Translations under genes and position numbers: made by a program | Part shown: positions 55,783 to 64,000 of the stretch, piece after piece | How the letters are laid out: each line of letters opens with the position of its first letter | How positions within the stretch are numbered: the stretch's first letter is position 1 | The notes under the pieces: model-generated | Database searches by the model: none | What the model saw: only the letters and a program-made list of their open reading frames with translations | What the model was told of the DNA's origin: nothing | DNA from: UBA6163 sp041753075 | Lineage (GTDB): Bacteria; Planctomycetota; Planctomycetia; Pirellulales; Pirellulaceae | DNA length: 64,000 bases | NCBI GenBank assembly: GCA_041753075.1 | Contig: JBGSVE010000054.1 | Span: 43,763-107,762 of the forward strand | Reading direction: 5' to 3'

Positions 55783-56805
55783 TCAAAAATCGGTGATCAA
55801 CAAATGATCATTGGCGGCGGCTAGGCGTTGGTACAGCCCCAGCTTTCCTGACTTGCCGAGTTCGTCGCTGTTGAGCGACTCGATGCTCGCAGAGACAAAC
55901 CGCACCGAGCCATCGCACATGCCGAAATTCGCCCCGCCGGGATGCGAACTGCTGAACCCCGATGCGCCGACGCCGTCACACGTGTATGGGTATGAAGAAG
56001 CCGGGGCATTGAGCTTGTAATAGGCCGTGCCCGCGACCATCGAGACACCTTGTGAGGTGCAAGAATCCCAAGCTTCGACGCCGGTCCATGTCGATGCATG
56101 GTTGCGATAAGTGCGTTCGCCGATCGCAAACGTGACGCTCGATCCATCGAAAATGTCGGCGATGCGAACCCTGGTGCTGCAGCCCATCACGCCGTTGCCG
56201 CGCAACTCCGTCGCCGACCATAGACCATAATTCGGTCGCCAAAATGAACCGAAGTTGCAAACGTAATTCGAGGTGGCGGGACGGTAGCCGATGTGGTTGA
56301 TGTGTGTTGCCAATCGAGCGCTAGCAGGCCCCGATCCAGCAGGCGACGACCCAGGCGGTCCCGAGTAGTCACGATTATTGTCAGCCAACAAATCACTCGG
56401 GTCCGACGCACACAGATAGGTGGACACCGAGTTTTGCAACAGCAACCGCTTGACCGGATCATAAGCGACCTGAAACAAACTATCGCGACTCGGCTCGAGC
56501 TTTTCGTACAACGCTTGTTGCTCGATAAACGGCAAAATGAACGTTGCCCAGCCCCAGCGTTTGCCGTCAACCGTCGGATCAAAGGCGCCTGGATACGCCG
56601 GTGGCAAAAAGCGGACGGCGTCGTGATAGGTTTGTAGCCCCAAAACGATCTGTTTGACTTGGTTTTGGCATTGCACCCGCCGCGCCGATTCGCGTGCGGC
56701 TTGCGTTGCCGGCAACAGCAAACCGATCAGCACCGCGATGATTGCAATCACAACGACCAATTCGACCAAAGTAAACGCCCGGCGGATGTTCAAGTGATTT
56801 CTCAT
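55783..56805 (-). CDS. DUF1559 prepilin-like protein
   Basis: 340 residues. The N-terminus RRAFTLVELVVVIAIIAVL is a type IV prepilin/pseudopilin signal, with Ala at -1 in place of the usual Gly before FTLVE. The C-terminal DUF1559 block contains SSHPGGANFGMCDGSVRFVS, diagnostic for the family, which is hugely expanded in planctomycetes. It would be processed by a prepilin peptidase and could be assembled by machinery such as the PilMNOP-like complex at 46771-49517. The open frame continues upstream to 56922 through three palindromic repeats, so the ATG at 56805 is preferred. Confidence 0.93.
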   Translation of the reverse strand: MRNHLNIRRAFTLVELVVVIAIIAVLIGLLLPATQAARESARRVQCQNQVKQIVLGLQTYHDAVRFLPPAYPGAFDPTVDGKRWGWATFILPFIEQQALYEKLEPSRDSLFQVAYDPVKRLLLQNSVSTYLCASDPSDLLADNNRDYSGPPGSSPAGSGPASARLATHINHIGYRPATSNYVCNFGSFWRPNYGLWSATELRGNGVMGCSTRVRIADIFDGSSVTFAIGERTYRNHASTWTGVEAWDSCTSQGVSMVAGTAYYKLNAPASSYPYTCDGVGASGFSSSHPGGANFGMCDGSVRFVSASIESLNSDELGKSGKLGLYQRLAAANDHLLITDF

Positions 56806-56911
56806 TGTAGAACGATTGTCCCAATCGTTTGGGAACGATTGTAGAGCGATTGTCCCAATCGTTTGGGACGGATGACTTGCCCAAACGATTGGGACAATCG
56901 TTCTATCATGT
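56804..56911. repeat. Three family A elements in the prepilin leader
   Basis: Two direct copies (56804-56834 and 56835-56869) and one inverted copy (56879-56911) of the GTAGAACGATTGTCCCAATC type. The first ends at the ATG of the DUF1559 gene, so the repeat occupies the ribosome-binding region. Confidence 0.9.
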
Positions 56912-56923
56912 AGTGTAACCATG

Positions 56924-57135
56924 CTGGCGTCCGCTTCGGTATCGCATTTGACACTTTTAACCCCTCGTCTTTCGACGCCTGCACCGCCCGAGACGCAAAA
57001 ACCTTCATCAATTCTTAACCCAAAGTCGGCGTGAGCATACGAACGACCCAGTAGCCTTTGCAGCGTTCGGTTTGGGCGGGTTGTACCGATTAGGTAAATC
57101 CATCGAATTCACGCATTTTCCCATCGAGAATCAAG
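56924..57135. other. Intergenic region upstream of a giant surface protein gene
   Basis: About 210 bp with no open frame, repeat or operator recognised. With the repeats before it, it separates the divergent prepilin and surface-protein genes and must hold at least one promoter. Confidence 0.4.
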
Positions 57136-60100
57136 ATGCAGCGCCGGTTTGTTCCCACTTTTCAAGCATCGGTTGGCAATCCCAAATCACGCAAACCCCG
57201 TCCGGCGCGTCGATCCAAAGTCCGCCAATTGCTCGTCGAGGGGCTCGAAAAGCGAAATTTGCTAGCGGCCAGTTTTTCTTCAGATTTCACGGGATACACC
57301 GGAGCTGGTTTCAGTCCCGGTGGCAGCACCGCCGGTACGTTGGACTCGAACGTTTGGTCGGCGCAGATGGGTGCCGCAGGGGCGTCGGTGGCGTTTGGTG
57401 GCACGGTGACTGCTCTGCCGGTTGGTCCGCTGGCTGCGGGCAACGGCGGTAGCCCGACAGCAGCATCTGGCTTGCAAGCTTTCTCCAACGGCGGCAACAT
57501 GTTGTTGGGAATTCAACCGACAGGCAGCGTCTTCACCGGCAGCGCAGCCGCCGAGGGCCACGTGACGTTGCGAGTGCTCAACGATGGAACCCTGGCGAAC
57601 CAGATTTCGGTGTCCTACGACGTGTTGGTCAACAACAACGGTGACGGCAGCGGCACCCCAGCGAATAGTCGCGCCAACGAACTGCAATTCTCTTACTCCA
57701 CCGACGGCACCACTTTTACACCCGTGCCCAGCGCCACTTACACCAGCCCCGGAGCATCCGACACCGACGGATTGGTCGCCGCAGGATCGATCATCGCGTT
57801 GAATCAAGTCTCAATCAACGTCGCTCCCAACACGTTCTTCTTCGTTCGCTTCACCGGTGCGGACGTTAGCGGTGCTGGAACGCGAGATGAATTCGGCATC
57901 GACAACCTTTCGGTAACGTTGGCTGGTAGCTCCGCACCGCAGCTTTCGATCGCCGCGACCGACGCTGCGAAGCCTGAGGGCAACGCCGGCAATACACCGT
58001 TCACCTTCACCGTGACTCGTAGCGGCGATGTCAGCGGCAGCAACAACGTCAACTACTCGGTCTCCGGTGGCACGGCCACTGCGGCTGACTTTGGCGGCAC
58101 CTTCCCATCGGGCGTGGTCCAGTTCACACCGAACCAGACTTCGCAGGTCGTCACTGTCAACGTCAGCGGCGACACCGTCGGCGAGCCCGACGAAACGTTC
58201 ATCGTCACCCTGTCAGGTCCCACTGGCGGTGCCGTGATCGCGACGGCGACGGCTGGCGGTGAGATCCAAGACGACGACGCACCTGCGCTGACCTCGCTGG
58301 TTATCAACGAGGTTTACATCAATCCTCCGGGAACCGACACGAGCTTCGAGTACCTTGAATTTCGCGGCACGCCGGGCGCGTTCATTCCCAACGACTATTA
58401 TTTCCTGGCCATCGAAGGTGACGGTGGATTGGGCGAAGTCGATCACATCTTCACGCTCGGCGGGATGCAAATCGGTGCGAACGGTTTCTTGGTCTTGGCC
58501 CAAGTCGGCAACTTCTATTCGACGGTCGCCGCTGCCAATGTGATTTCAGCCAATGGTAACGCCGGCGGCTGGGATGCACCGTTCTCCAGCCGTAGCAACG
58601 ATATCGAAAACGGCAGCACCAGTTTCCTGTTGATTCAAGCTGCGGTTCCGCCGGTGGCCGGTAACGACATCGACGCAGTGGGAAATGGTGTGCTCTCCGG
58701 TGCAGCGACCAGTTGGACGATTGTCGATGGCATCGGCTACTTGGACGGTGGTGAGACGGACACGGCTTATGGAGCGGTGGTGTTCAGCGCCACCGGCGTT
58801 GGCATCTCGGTTGCGACCGCAGTTGACTTGACCACATTTGACACCGCATTCGGCGACGGTTTTACGCCTGATTATTTGGCCCGCAACGGCAACACCACCG
58901 GACAAACATCCGCTGATTGGATCGCCAGCGATACCCTCGGCGCTGCGTCGGTCTTTACGATTGATCCTGATGATGCGTTCCCCATGGCACTAGCTGGCAC
59001 GTTGGACCATATTGGCGGAACCAATGTGTTTGGCACCTCGCCATCGTTGACATTGAGCTTCGATGAAGAAAGCATTTCCGAAGTCGGTGGCACAGCGATG
59101 GGTACGATCACCCGCTCGGGCAGTACGGTCGGTGACATCGAAGTCCTCTTGTTTGCTTCGGACTCCGATAACGTCAATCCAAGCGACGAGATTTCGTTCC
59201 CCAGCTCGGTTTTCATCCTCGATGGCCAAGCCAGCGCCTCGTTCACTGTCAACGCAATCAACGACGTTGCACTTGATGGAGATGTTACCGTCACCGTACT
59301 TGCCGATGGCAATGGTGCATTCGTTTCTTCCCGCGCCGAATTGATCGTCATTGATGATGAGAGCCTGATTCCTGGCGTGACGGTAACCCAGTCCGGCGGA
59401 ACGACACTACTCAGCGAAGCGGGTGTCACCGACACCTACGACTTGTCGCTAGTCACGGTGCCGGCCGGTGCTGTTCAAGTTACTGTCACTGCGGACGCTC
59501 AATCACAGGTTAGCAGCGATGGGACGAATTTCGCATCGACCGCCGTGTTGACTTTCACGACCACTGCGCCGCAGACGATCACAGTTCGCGCCGTCGATGA
59601 CGCCGTTGCCGAAGGACCGCACACCAGCACGATCACACATGCCGTGACCGCAACGGCCGACGCGGCGAACTATCCGTTGACGACGACGATCCCCAGCGTT
59701 GTCGCGGACGTGATTGACAACGACAATCCGCCGCTGGACTTGTTCATCAACGAAGTTTTGTTCAATCCACCGGGCACGGATTCTCCGAACGAGTATGTTG
59801 AAATTCGCGGTGCGGCTTCGTCGGTGATTCCCGCGGGAACCTATCTCGTGGCGATCGAAGGCGATGTTTCCAGCGCCGGTGATGTGCAAACAATCTACAA
59901 CCTCAGTGGCTTGACCTTTGGCAGCAACGGTTTTCTCGTTATTACTCAGGTCGGCAACACCTACGCCACCGCTGCGGGTGCCAATGTTGTCAGTTATGCG
60001 GCTGCCGGTTTTCAGTCCGACGGCAATGTGCCTGATATCGAAAACCCCGCCGCAACGTTCTTTCTAATTACCACCAGCACTGCACCGACGTTGACCGATG

Positions 60101-61545
60101 ACATCGACGCAAACAATGACGGTGCCATCGACGGAACCGTTTTCGCGGGTTGGAACGTGGTTGACCAGATTGCCGTGATCGACCAAGACAATGACATTTC
60201 GTACTCAAACATCACGTTTGCCGAGGGAACGCCGATCGCCAGCGGCGTGGTGATTTCAACCGGTACCAACACCGCCAACTACGTCGCCCGCATCGGCAAC
60301 TCGACCGGCTCGACCGCAGCCGATTGGGTCGGTGGTGGATTGACGGGTACGGCACCCAATTTGGCGTTCCCCGCCGCGCAAACTTTCCCGGCTTCGCTGG
60401 CCGGGGCGCGACTGGACCATATCGGAGCCGCGAACAACTTCGCTCCCGCGGGCGTCACGATCACGCAGTCCGGCGGCACGACCGATGTGACCGAAGGTGG
60501 TGCGACGGACACGTATACGATCGTTTTGAACACTCAGCCAACCGGCATGGTAACGGTCACGGTCACTCCCGATGCGCAACTTGATCTCGGTGCCGGAGCC
60601 GGTGTCGCAGTGACGCGAGTTTTTGATTCAGTGAACTGGGCGACGCCCCAAGTCGTGACCGTCACCGCGTTTGACGATGCGATCGCCGAAGGACCACACA
60701 CCGGTTCGATCGTTCACACCATCACTTCTACGGCGCTCGATTACGTCGGTTTGCCGATCGCCGGAGTCACCGCCAACATCACCGACAACGATAACGCCGA
60801 CGTAATTCCACCCACGGTGACGGGGATTTTCTTGGTCAATTCCGCTTGGTTGCCCGGCGGCCAGGACCCGTTTGACGGTGGCGGCGCGGGAGCCGGTAAC
60901 GGCATCGGACTGGCGGTCACCGCTGGCTTGCAGATTCCCAACGGCAACCTCAACCGAATTGTTGTTCAGTTCAGTGAGCCGGTCGTTGGTTTCAGCGCAG
61001 CTAATTTCCGCCTTCTGGGCGTCAACACGCCGGACTACGCCAGTGTGTCAACGGTTTCCTACGACACGGTGAACAATCGCGGCGTCATCAATTTGTCGTC
61101 GCAATTGTTACGCGATAATTTCCGCATTGGTGTTTCGCAGAGCGTCACCGATGCGGCGGGCAACCAATTGGACGGTGATTTGGTTGGCGGTGCCGGTGGC
61201 AATTTCGACCTGCTGTTCTCGGTTTTGGTCGGCGACAGCAACCTCAGTGGCGGCGTCAATGGCGCTGACTTGACGCCCTTTTCCGCAGCGTTCAACCAGG
61301 CGTTCCCGCTGCCTGCCTACAACATCAACGCCGACTTTAATTCCGATGGCAGCATCAACGGTGGTGACTTGGGCAATTTTGCGGCGAACTTCAACGGCGC
61401 ATTGCCCGCTGGCACACCTGGTCCGCTGAACTTTGGCGGTGGCTCGACGCCTGGCGCGGTTTACTCGCCCGCCGTCGATGCGTTCTTCAAGAATCTCGGT
61501 GACCAGGATGACCTCGATCTACTCGATGGAGGAGAACTGTTCTAG
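57136..61545 (+). CDS. Giant surface protein with Calx-beta, lamin-tail-like and dockerin domains
   Basis: 1469 residues. The basic N-terminus ends with VRQLLVEGLEKRNLLAAS, the LExRxLLA-type sorting motif. Domains in order: an N-terminal beta-sandwich (about 60-265); Calx-beta (271-383, ISGDTVGEPDETF-like calcium strand); lamin-tail-like (388-590, LVINEVYINPPGTD); two Calx-beta-like units (635-865); a second lamin-tail-like unit (869-1070, LFINEVLFNPPGTDSPNEYV); another Calx-like repeat (1107-1220); an Ig-like module (1225-1355); and a C-terminal dockerin type I pair (about 1364-1425, GDSNLSGGVNGADL and ADFNSDGSINGGDL). The duplicated module order implies internal duplication. It is presumably exported and anchored or complexed through the dockerin. 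Confidence 0.92.
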   Translation: MQRRFVPTFQASVGNPKSRKPRPARRSKVRQLLVEGLEKRNLLAASFSSDFTGYTGAGFSPGGSTAGTLDSNVWSAQMGAAGASVAFGGTVTALPVGPLAAGNGGSPTAASGLQAFSNGGNMLLGIQPTGSVFTGSAAAEGHVTLRVLNDGTLANQISVSYDVLVNNNGDGSGTPANSRANELQFSYSTDGTTFTPVPSATYTSPGASDTDGLVAAGSIIALNQVSINVAPNTFFFVRFTGADVSGAGTRDEFGIDNLSVTLAGSSAPQLSIAATDAAKPEGNAGNTPFTFTVTRSGDVSGSNNVNYSVSGGTATAADFGGTFPSGVVQFTPNQTSQVVTVNVSGDTVGEPDETFIVTLSGPTGGAVIATATAGGEIQDDDAPALTSLVINEVYINPPGTDTSFEYLEFRGTPGAFIPNDYYFLAIEGDGGLGEVDHIFTLGGMQIGANGFLVLAQVGNFYSTVAAANVISANGNAGGWDAPFSSRSNDIENGSTSFLLIQAAVPPVAGNDIDAVGNGVLSGAATSWTIVDGIGYLDGGETDTAYGAVVFSATGVGISVATAVDLTTFDTAFGDGFTPDYLARNGNTTGQTSADWIASDTLGAASVFTIDPDDAFPMALAGTLDHIGGTNVFGTSPSLTLSFDEESISEVGGTAMGTITRSGSTVGDIEVLLFASDSDNVNPSDEISFPSSVFILDGQASASFTVNAINDVALDGDVTVTVLADGNGAFVSSRAELIVIDDESLIPGVTVTQSGGTTLLSEAGVTDTYDLSLVTVPAGAVQVTVTADAQSQVSSDGTNFASTAVLTFTTTAPQTITVRAVDDAVAEGPHTSTITHAVTATADAANYPLTTTIPSVVADVIDNDNPPLDLFINEVLFNPPGTDSPNEYVEIRGAASSVIPAGTYLVAIEGDVSSAGDVQTIYNLSGLTFGSNGFLVITQVGNTYATAAGANVVSYAAAGFQSDGNVPDIENPAATFFLITTSTAPTLTDDIDANNDGAIDGTVFAGWNVVDQIAVIDQDNDISYSNITFAEGTPIASGVVISTGTNTANYVARIGNSTGSTAADWVGGGLTGTAPNLAFPAAQTFPASLAGARLDHIGAANNFAPAGVTITQSGGTTDVTEGGATDTYTIVLNTQPTGMVTVTVTPDAQLDLGAGAGVAVTRVFDSVNWATPQVVTVTAFDDAIAEGPHTGSIVHTITSTALDYVGLPIAGVTANITDNDNADVIPPTVTGIFLVNSAWLPGGQDPFDGGGAGAGNGIGLAVTAGLQIPNGNLNRIVVQFSEPVVGFSAANFRLLGVNTPDYASVSTVSYDTVNNRGVINLSSQLLRDNFRIGVSQSVTDAAGNQLDGDLVGGAGGNFDLLFSVLVGDSNLSGGVNGADLTPFSAAFNQAFPLPAYNINADFNSDGSINGGDLGNFAANFNGALPAGTPGPLNFGGGSTPGAVYSPAVDAFFKNLGDQDDLDLLDGGELF

Positions 61546-61911
61546 GGCTGCGTTGCATCTTAGTTTTAGGATTAGTCGTTTTGGCGTTAGCCACGGTTAT
61601 TTCCGGGAGAACCGTGGCAAACGCCAAAGCGGCTAATAAACCAGCCAAGCACCCAAACGGCTCATGTGAGCGACACTAACTCATAGCTGCAACGGAGCAC
61701 ATTTCGATTCGATGGATTTTTGCTAGCCCAAAGAACGCAATAATGGCGTGCTGTGGGCCAGAGTGGAGTTTTCCCTATGGGAAAGCGCGTATAAACTGCC
61801 CATTTTTACGTTTGGATGTGATTTGTCGCTACAATCGGTCAATTCGATATCGCCGGTTTGTCGGTCAACTGCAATATTTGTTCTATTTTCACTATTAAAG
61901 GTCTGTTTCCC
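61546..61911. other. Intergenic region with a large stem-loop
   Basis: About 365 bp between two surface-protein genes. Its left part holds a family F stem-loop (61572-61646); the rest contains no convincing gene. Confidence 0.55.
61572..61646. repeat. Family F stem-loop
   Basis: TTTTGGCGTTAGCCACGGTT pairs with AACCGTGGCAAACGCCAAA around TATTTCCGGGAG; the outer parts (TTAGTCG / CGGCTAAT) also pair partly. It follows the surface-protein gene closely and is terminator-like. Confidence 0.8.
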
Positions 61912-64000
61912 ATGAAGTTCTTGAAGTCATTCAGCCAGTTCAACAGTCTCGGCCCAGCGACGGCGAAATCGACGTCTTTGCCACGCCGATTGCGTGCCAG
62001 TGCACGGTCACAACGTCGTCGATTGAACCGCCGCAACTTAGTGGAACGTCTCGAAAACCGCATGGTGCTCGATGGAACTTATTTTGCGCTATCGGGCGGC
62101 AGCTTTACGCAAGACTGGACCAACACCAGTCTGATAAGCGTTGACGACGATTGGTCGGTCGTGCCTAGCATCATTGGCTATCGCGGTGATGATCTAACGA
62201 CTGTAACAGGGGCTGATCCGCAAACGTTGATTGCCGATTTATCGGGGCCGATCGACGTCAATGCGAATCGTACCGATCCCGATGTGTTTAACAGTGGTGG
62301 TGTTGTCGAGTTTGAAATTGCCAACCCCGTTGTCGCCTTGCAGGGCTCGGGAACGGGTGATGCGCCCAACCTGCAGTTCCACCTGAATGCCGTTGGTCGC
62401 CAAGACATTCGTGTTCAATATAATTTGCGCGATATTGACGCAGGCGCAGTCGATGCAATTCAGCAGGTTGCATTGCAATTTCGCACCGGTTCAATAGGAG
62501 AATGGACAAACTTGCCCGGCGGTTACGTCGCCGACGCATCCACGGGGCCGAGCTTAGCAACGCTTGTAACCGCGATTGATGTGACGCTTCCCGCGATTGC
62601 GAACAACCAATCGCAAGTTCAAGTACGCGTCATCACAACCAACGCTGTTGGCACCGATGAATTTATCGGCATCGATGACATTGTGATCTCCAGCGTACCG
62701 GCGACAGTCATCGCGCCGACCGTCGCGATCACGCCGGTCACGCCTGACCCGCGCAACGTGCCGGTTACGTCGATCCAGATTGTGTTCAGCGAACCGGTTG
62801 TTAACTTCAACGTCGCCGATTTGGCTTTGACCCGCGACGGCGGTGCCAATCTGTTCAACGGCAGCGAAACATTGACTTCCGGCGACAACACTACGTTTAC
62901 GCTCGGTAACCTCAGCGGTCTGACGGCCATTGACGGTGCCTACACGTTGACGCTCAGCGTTTCGGACATTCAGGATATCGATAGCAACGCATTGGTTTCC
63001 GGCGCGATCGAAACTTGGTCACTCGACGGCACTGTGCCAACTGTCACGACGCTCAAGCCCGTTGACAACGCGACCGCAGTGTTCGCCGAAGATAATTTGG
63101 TCGTCACGTTCAGCGAGAACGTCATCAAGGGCACCGGCAACATCACGGTCCATCGCCTGAGCGACAATTCGGTCGTTTCGACAATCGATGTGACCAGCGC
63201 CGAAGTGATCGTGACGGGCAACATTGTCAACATCAATCCGGCTGCTAATTTGCCGACGTCCAGCGGGCTGTATGTCAACATTCCCGCGACCGCGTTCCGC
63301 GATGCGGCGTCGAATTTCTATGCCGGAATCGCTGACGCCACGACATGGAATTTCACCACGCTGGGGATCACGTCCGTGCTGGCCGAGCAAGATTTCAACC
63401 TGCTAACCGGCAACACCCAGACATCCGATAATCTGCCCAGCGGATCGCAATTGACGAATACGGGATCATTCAACACGGGCGGACCGCAACTTGATTTTGC
63501 CACGTTCTGGTTTGATTCGCGCAACACCGGCGGTAACGGCCCGGCGACGCTGACGCAAGAAGACGGCAGCGACTTCATCGGCGTCAATACTTTCAACGGC
63601 AATTTCTCGCCCAACATCTCAGCCGGCGGCTTGGCCGTTGGCAACGCCGAACGTAATTTCGAGCTCAATGACGCCGATGGCGAACTGCGACTTGTCTTCG
63701 AAACGTTCGACGTCGCCGGATTCACCAATCGCTTTCTGACGTTCAACTACTGGATCAACGATACGGTTCACGATGTCGGCGATTTCTTCCGGGCATCGAT
63801 TTCTGACGGCACGAACACCAATACGTTCATCGATTTCGATCCGGCTGCGCTGGATGCCAACGCTTCGCCGGACAACAACACCGCGAACTGGCGAACCGCG
63901 ACGCTGAATCTCGACACGCTTGTTACTGGCATGGGCTTCGGCACGAATTTGACGTTGACGCTGGCGGCCAGCAACGACGCCGATTTGGGCAATGACAACG
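61912..64000 (+). CDS. Giant surface protein with bacterial Ig-like domains (partial, runs off the window)
   Basis: Open from the ATG at 61912 to the window end (696 codons), so the C-terminus is unseen. After a strongly basic N-terminus (PRRLRASARSQRRRLNRRNL) comes VERLENRMVLDGTYF, the sorting motif in variant form (MVLD for LLAA). A beta-rich region follows, then Ig-like modules: PVTSIQIVFSEPVVNFNVAD (about 285-365) and a Big_5/SbsA-type unit (about 375-485: ATAVFAEDNLVVTFSENVIK and GLYVNIPATAFRDAASN). A further beta-sandwich follows. It is probably an adhesin or matrix component. The start has AAAGG about 13 bp upstream. Confidence 0.88.
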   Translation, partial: MKFLKSFSQFNSLGPATAKSTSLPRRLRASARSQRRRLNRRNLVERLENRMVLDGTYFALSGGSFTQDWTNTSLISVDDDWSVVPSIIGYRGDDLTTVTGADPQTLIADLSGPIDVNANRTDPDVFNSGGVVEFEIANPVVALQGSGTGDAPNLQFHLNAVGRQDIRVQYNLRDIDAGAVDAIQQVALQFRTGSIGEWTNLPGGYVADASTGPSLATLVTAIDVTLPAIANNQSQVQVRVITTNAVGTDEFIGIDDIVISSVPATVIAPTVAITPVTPDPRNVPVTSIQIVFSEPVVNFNVADLALTRDGGANLFNGSETLTSGDNTTFTLGNLSGLTAIDGAYTLTLSVSDIQDIDSNALVSGAIETWSLDGTVPTVTTLKPVDNATAVFAEDNLVVTFSENVIKGTGNITVHRLSDNSVVSTIDVTSAEVIVTGNIVNINPAANLPTSSGLYVNIPATAFRDAASNFYAGIADATTWNFTTLGITSVLAEQDFNLLTGNTQTSDNLPSGSQLTNTGSFNTGGPQLDFATFWFDSRNTGGNGPATLTQEDGSDFIGVNTFNGNFSPNISAGGLAVGNAERNFELNDADGELRLVFETFDVAGFTNRFLTFNYWINDTVHDVGDFFRASISDGTNTNTFIDFDPAALDANASPDNNTANWRTATLNLDTLVTGMGFGTNLTLTLAASNDADLGNDN

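Noticed and set aside
61812..61835. Sigma-70 promoter (TTGGAT and TACAAT) before the last gene
   Set aside because: The spacing between the hexamers is only about 12 bp, too short to support a call.

Overview
The window looks like chromosomal DNA of a planctomycete of the Pirellulales type. The evidence is lineage-typical gene content: a DUF1549/DUF1553 plus DUF1501 pair, a DUF1559 prepilin-like protein, sulfatases, a Gfo/Idh/MocA oxidoreductase paired with a TIM-barrel epimerase, DUF4254, and five large secreted proteins that all begin with a basic stretch followed by an 'LExRxLLA'-like motif. GC content is moderate and many genes lack a strong Shine-Dalgarno sequence. I saw no rRNA, tRNA, CRISPR array, prophage or insertion sequence.

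Layout. 1-3010: end of a probable sdhC, then sdhA and sdhB (respiratory complex II). 2988-9387: an exported NHL-repeat protein, a small HExxH protein, a DsbD-like thiol:disulfide transporter with an APH-fold kinase, and a TraB-like exported protein. 9440-13912: a tandem double sulfatase, a DUF4254 protein and a membrane-anchored endonuclease/exonuclease/phosphatase-fold protein in a tight operon. 14012-19255: a very large CheB/CheR/multi-PAS hybrid histidine kinase whose CheB part appears degenerate. 19252-21680: coupled oxidoreductase and epimerase. 21788-25464: rpoD and dnaG. 25723-30777: ArsR-like regulator, folK with a C-terminal extension, DUF58 and transglutaminase-like proteins, at least two of them starting with TTG. 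31313-33714: phosphoglycosyl transferase and GT2 glycosyltransferase. 33772-36112: a probable outer-membrane barrel and a HEAT-repeat lipoprotein.

36102-43718 is a surface-protein locus: a giant protein with 14 cadherin-like repeats, a cohesin-like part and a dockerin-like part, divergent from two small cohesin-like proteins. After a PcrA/UvrD helicase and DUF2237 comes a PilM-N-O-P-like operon (46771-49517). It is followed by hemP with a near-perfect Fur box, the DUF1549/DUF1501 pair, a nitrilase-family hydrolase, sthA and a DUF1559 prepilin. The window ends with two more giant surface proteins, one dockerin-ended and one cut off by the window edge.

Two themes link the regions. First, secreted adhesive or scaffold proteins with cohesin-like and dockerin-like modules share one N-terminal signal and may form a planctomycete cell-surface assembly. 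Second, at least six families of short palindromic elements sit in intergenic junctions. They fill every convergent junction wider than about 20 bp, supply stop codons to two genes, and form the 5' leader of the prepilin gene.
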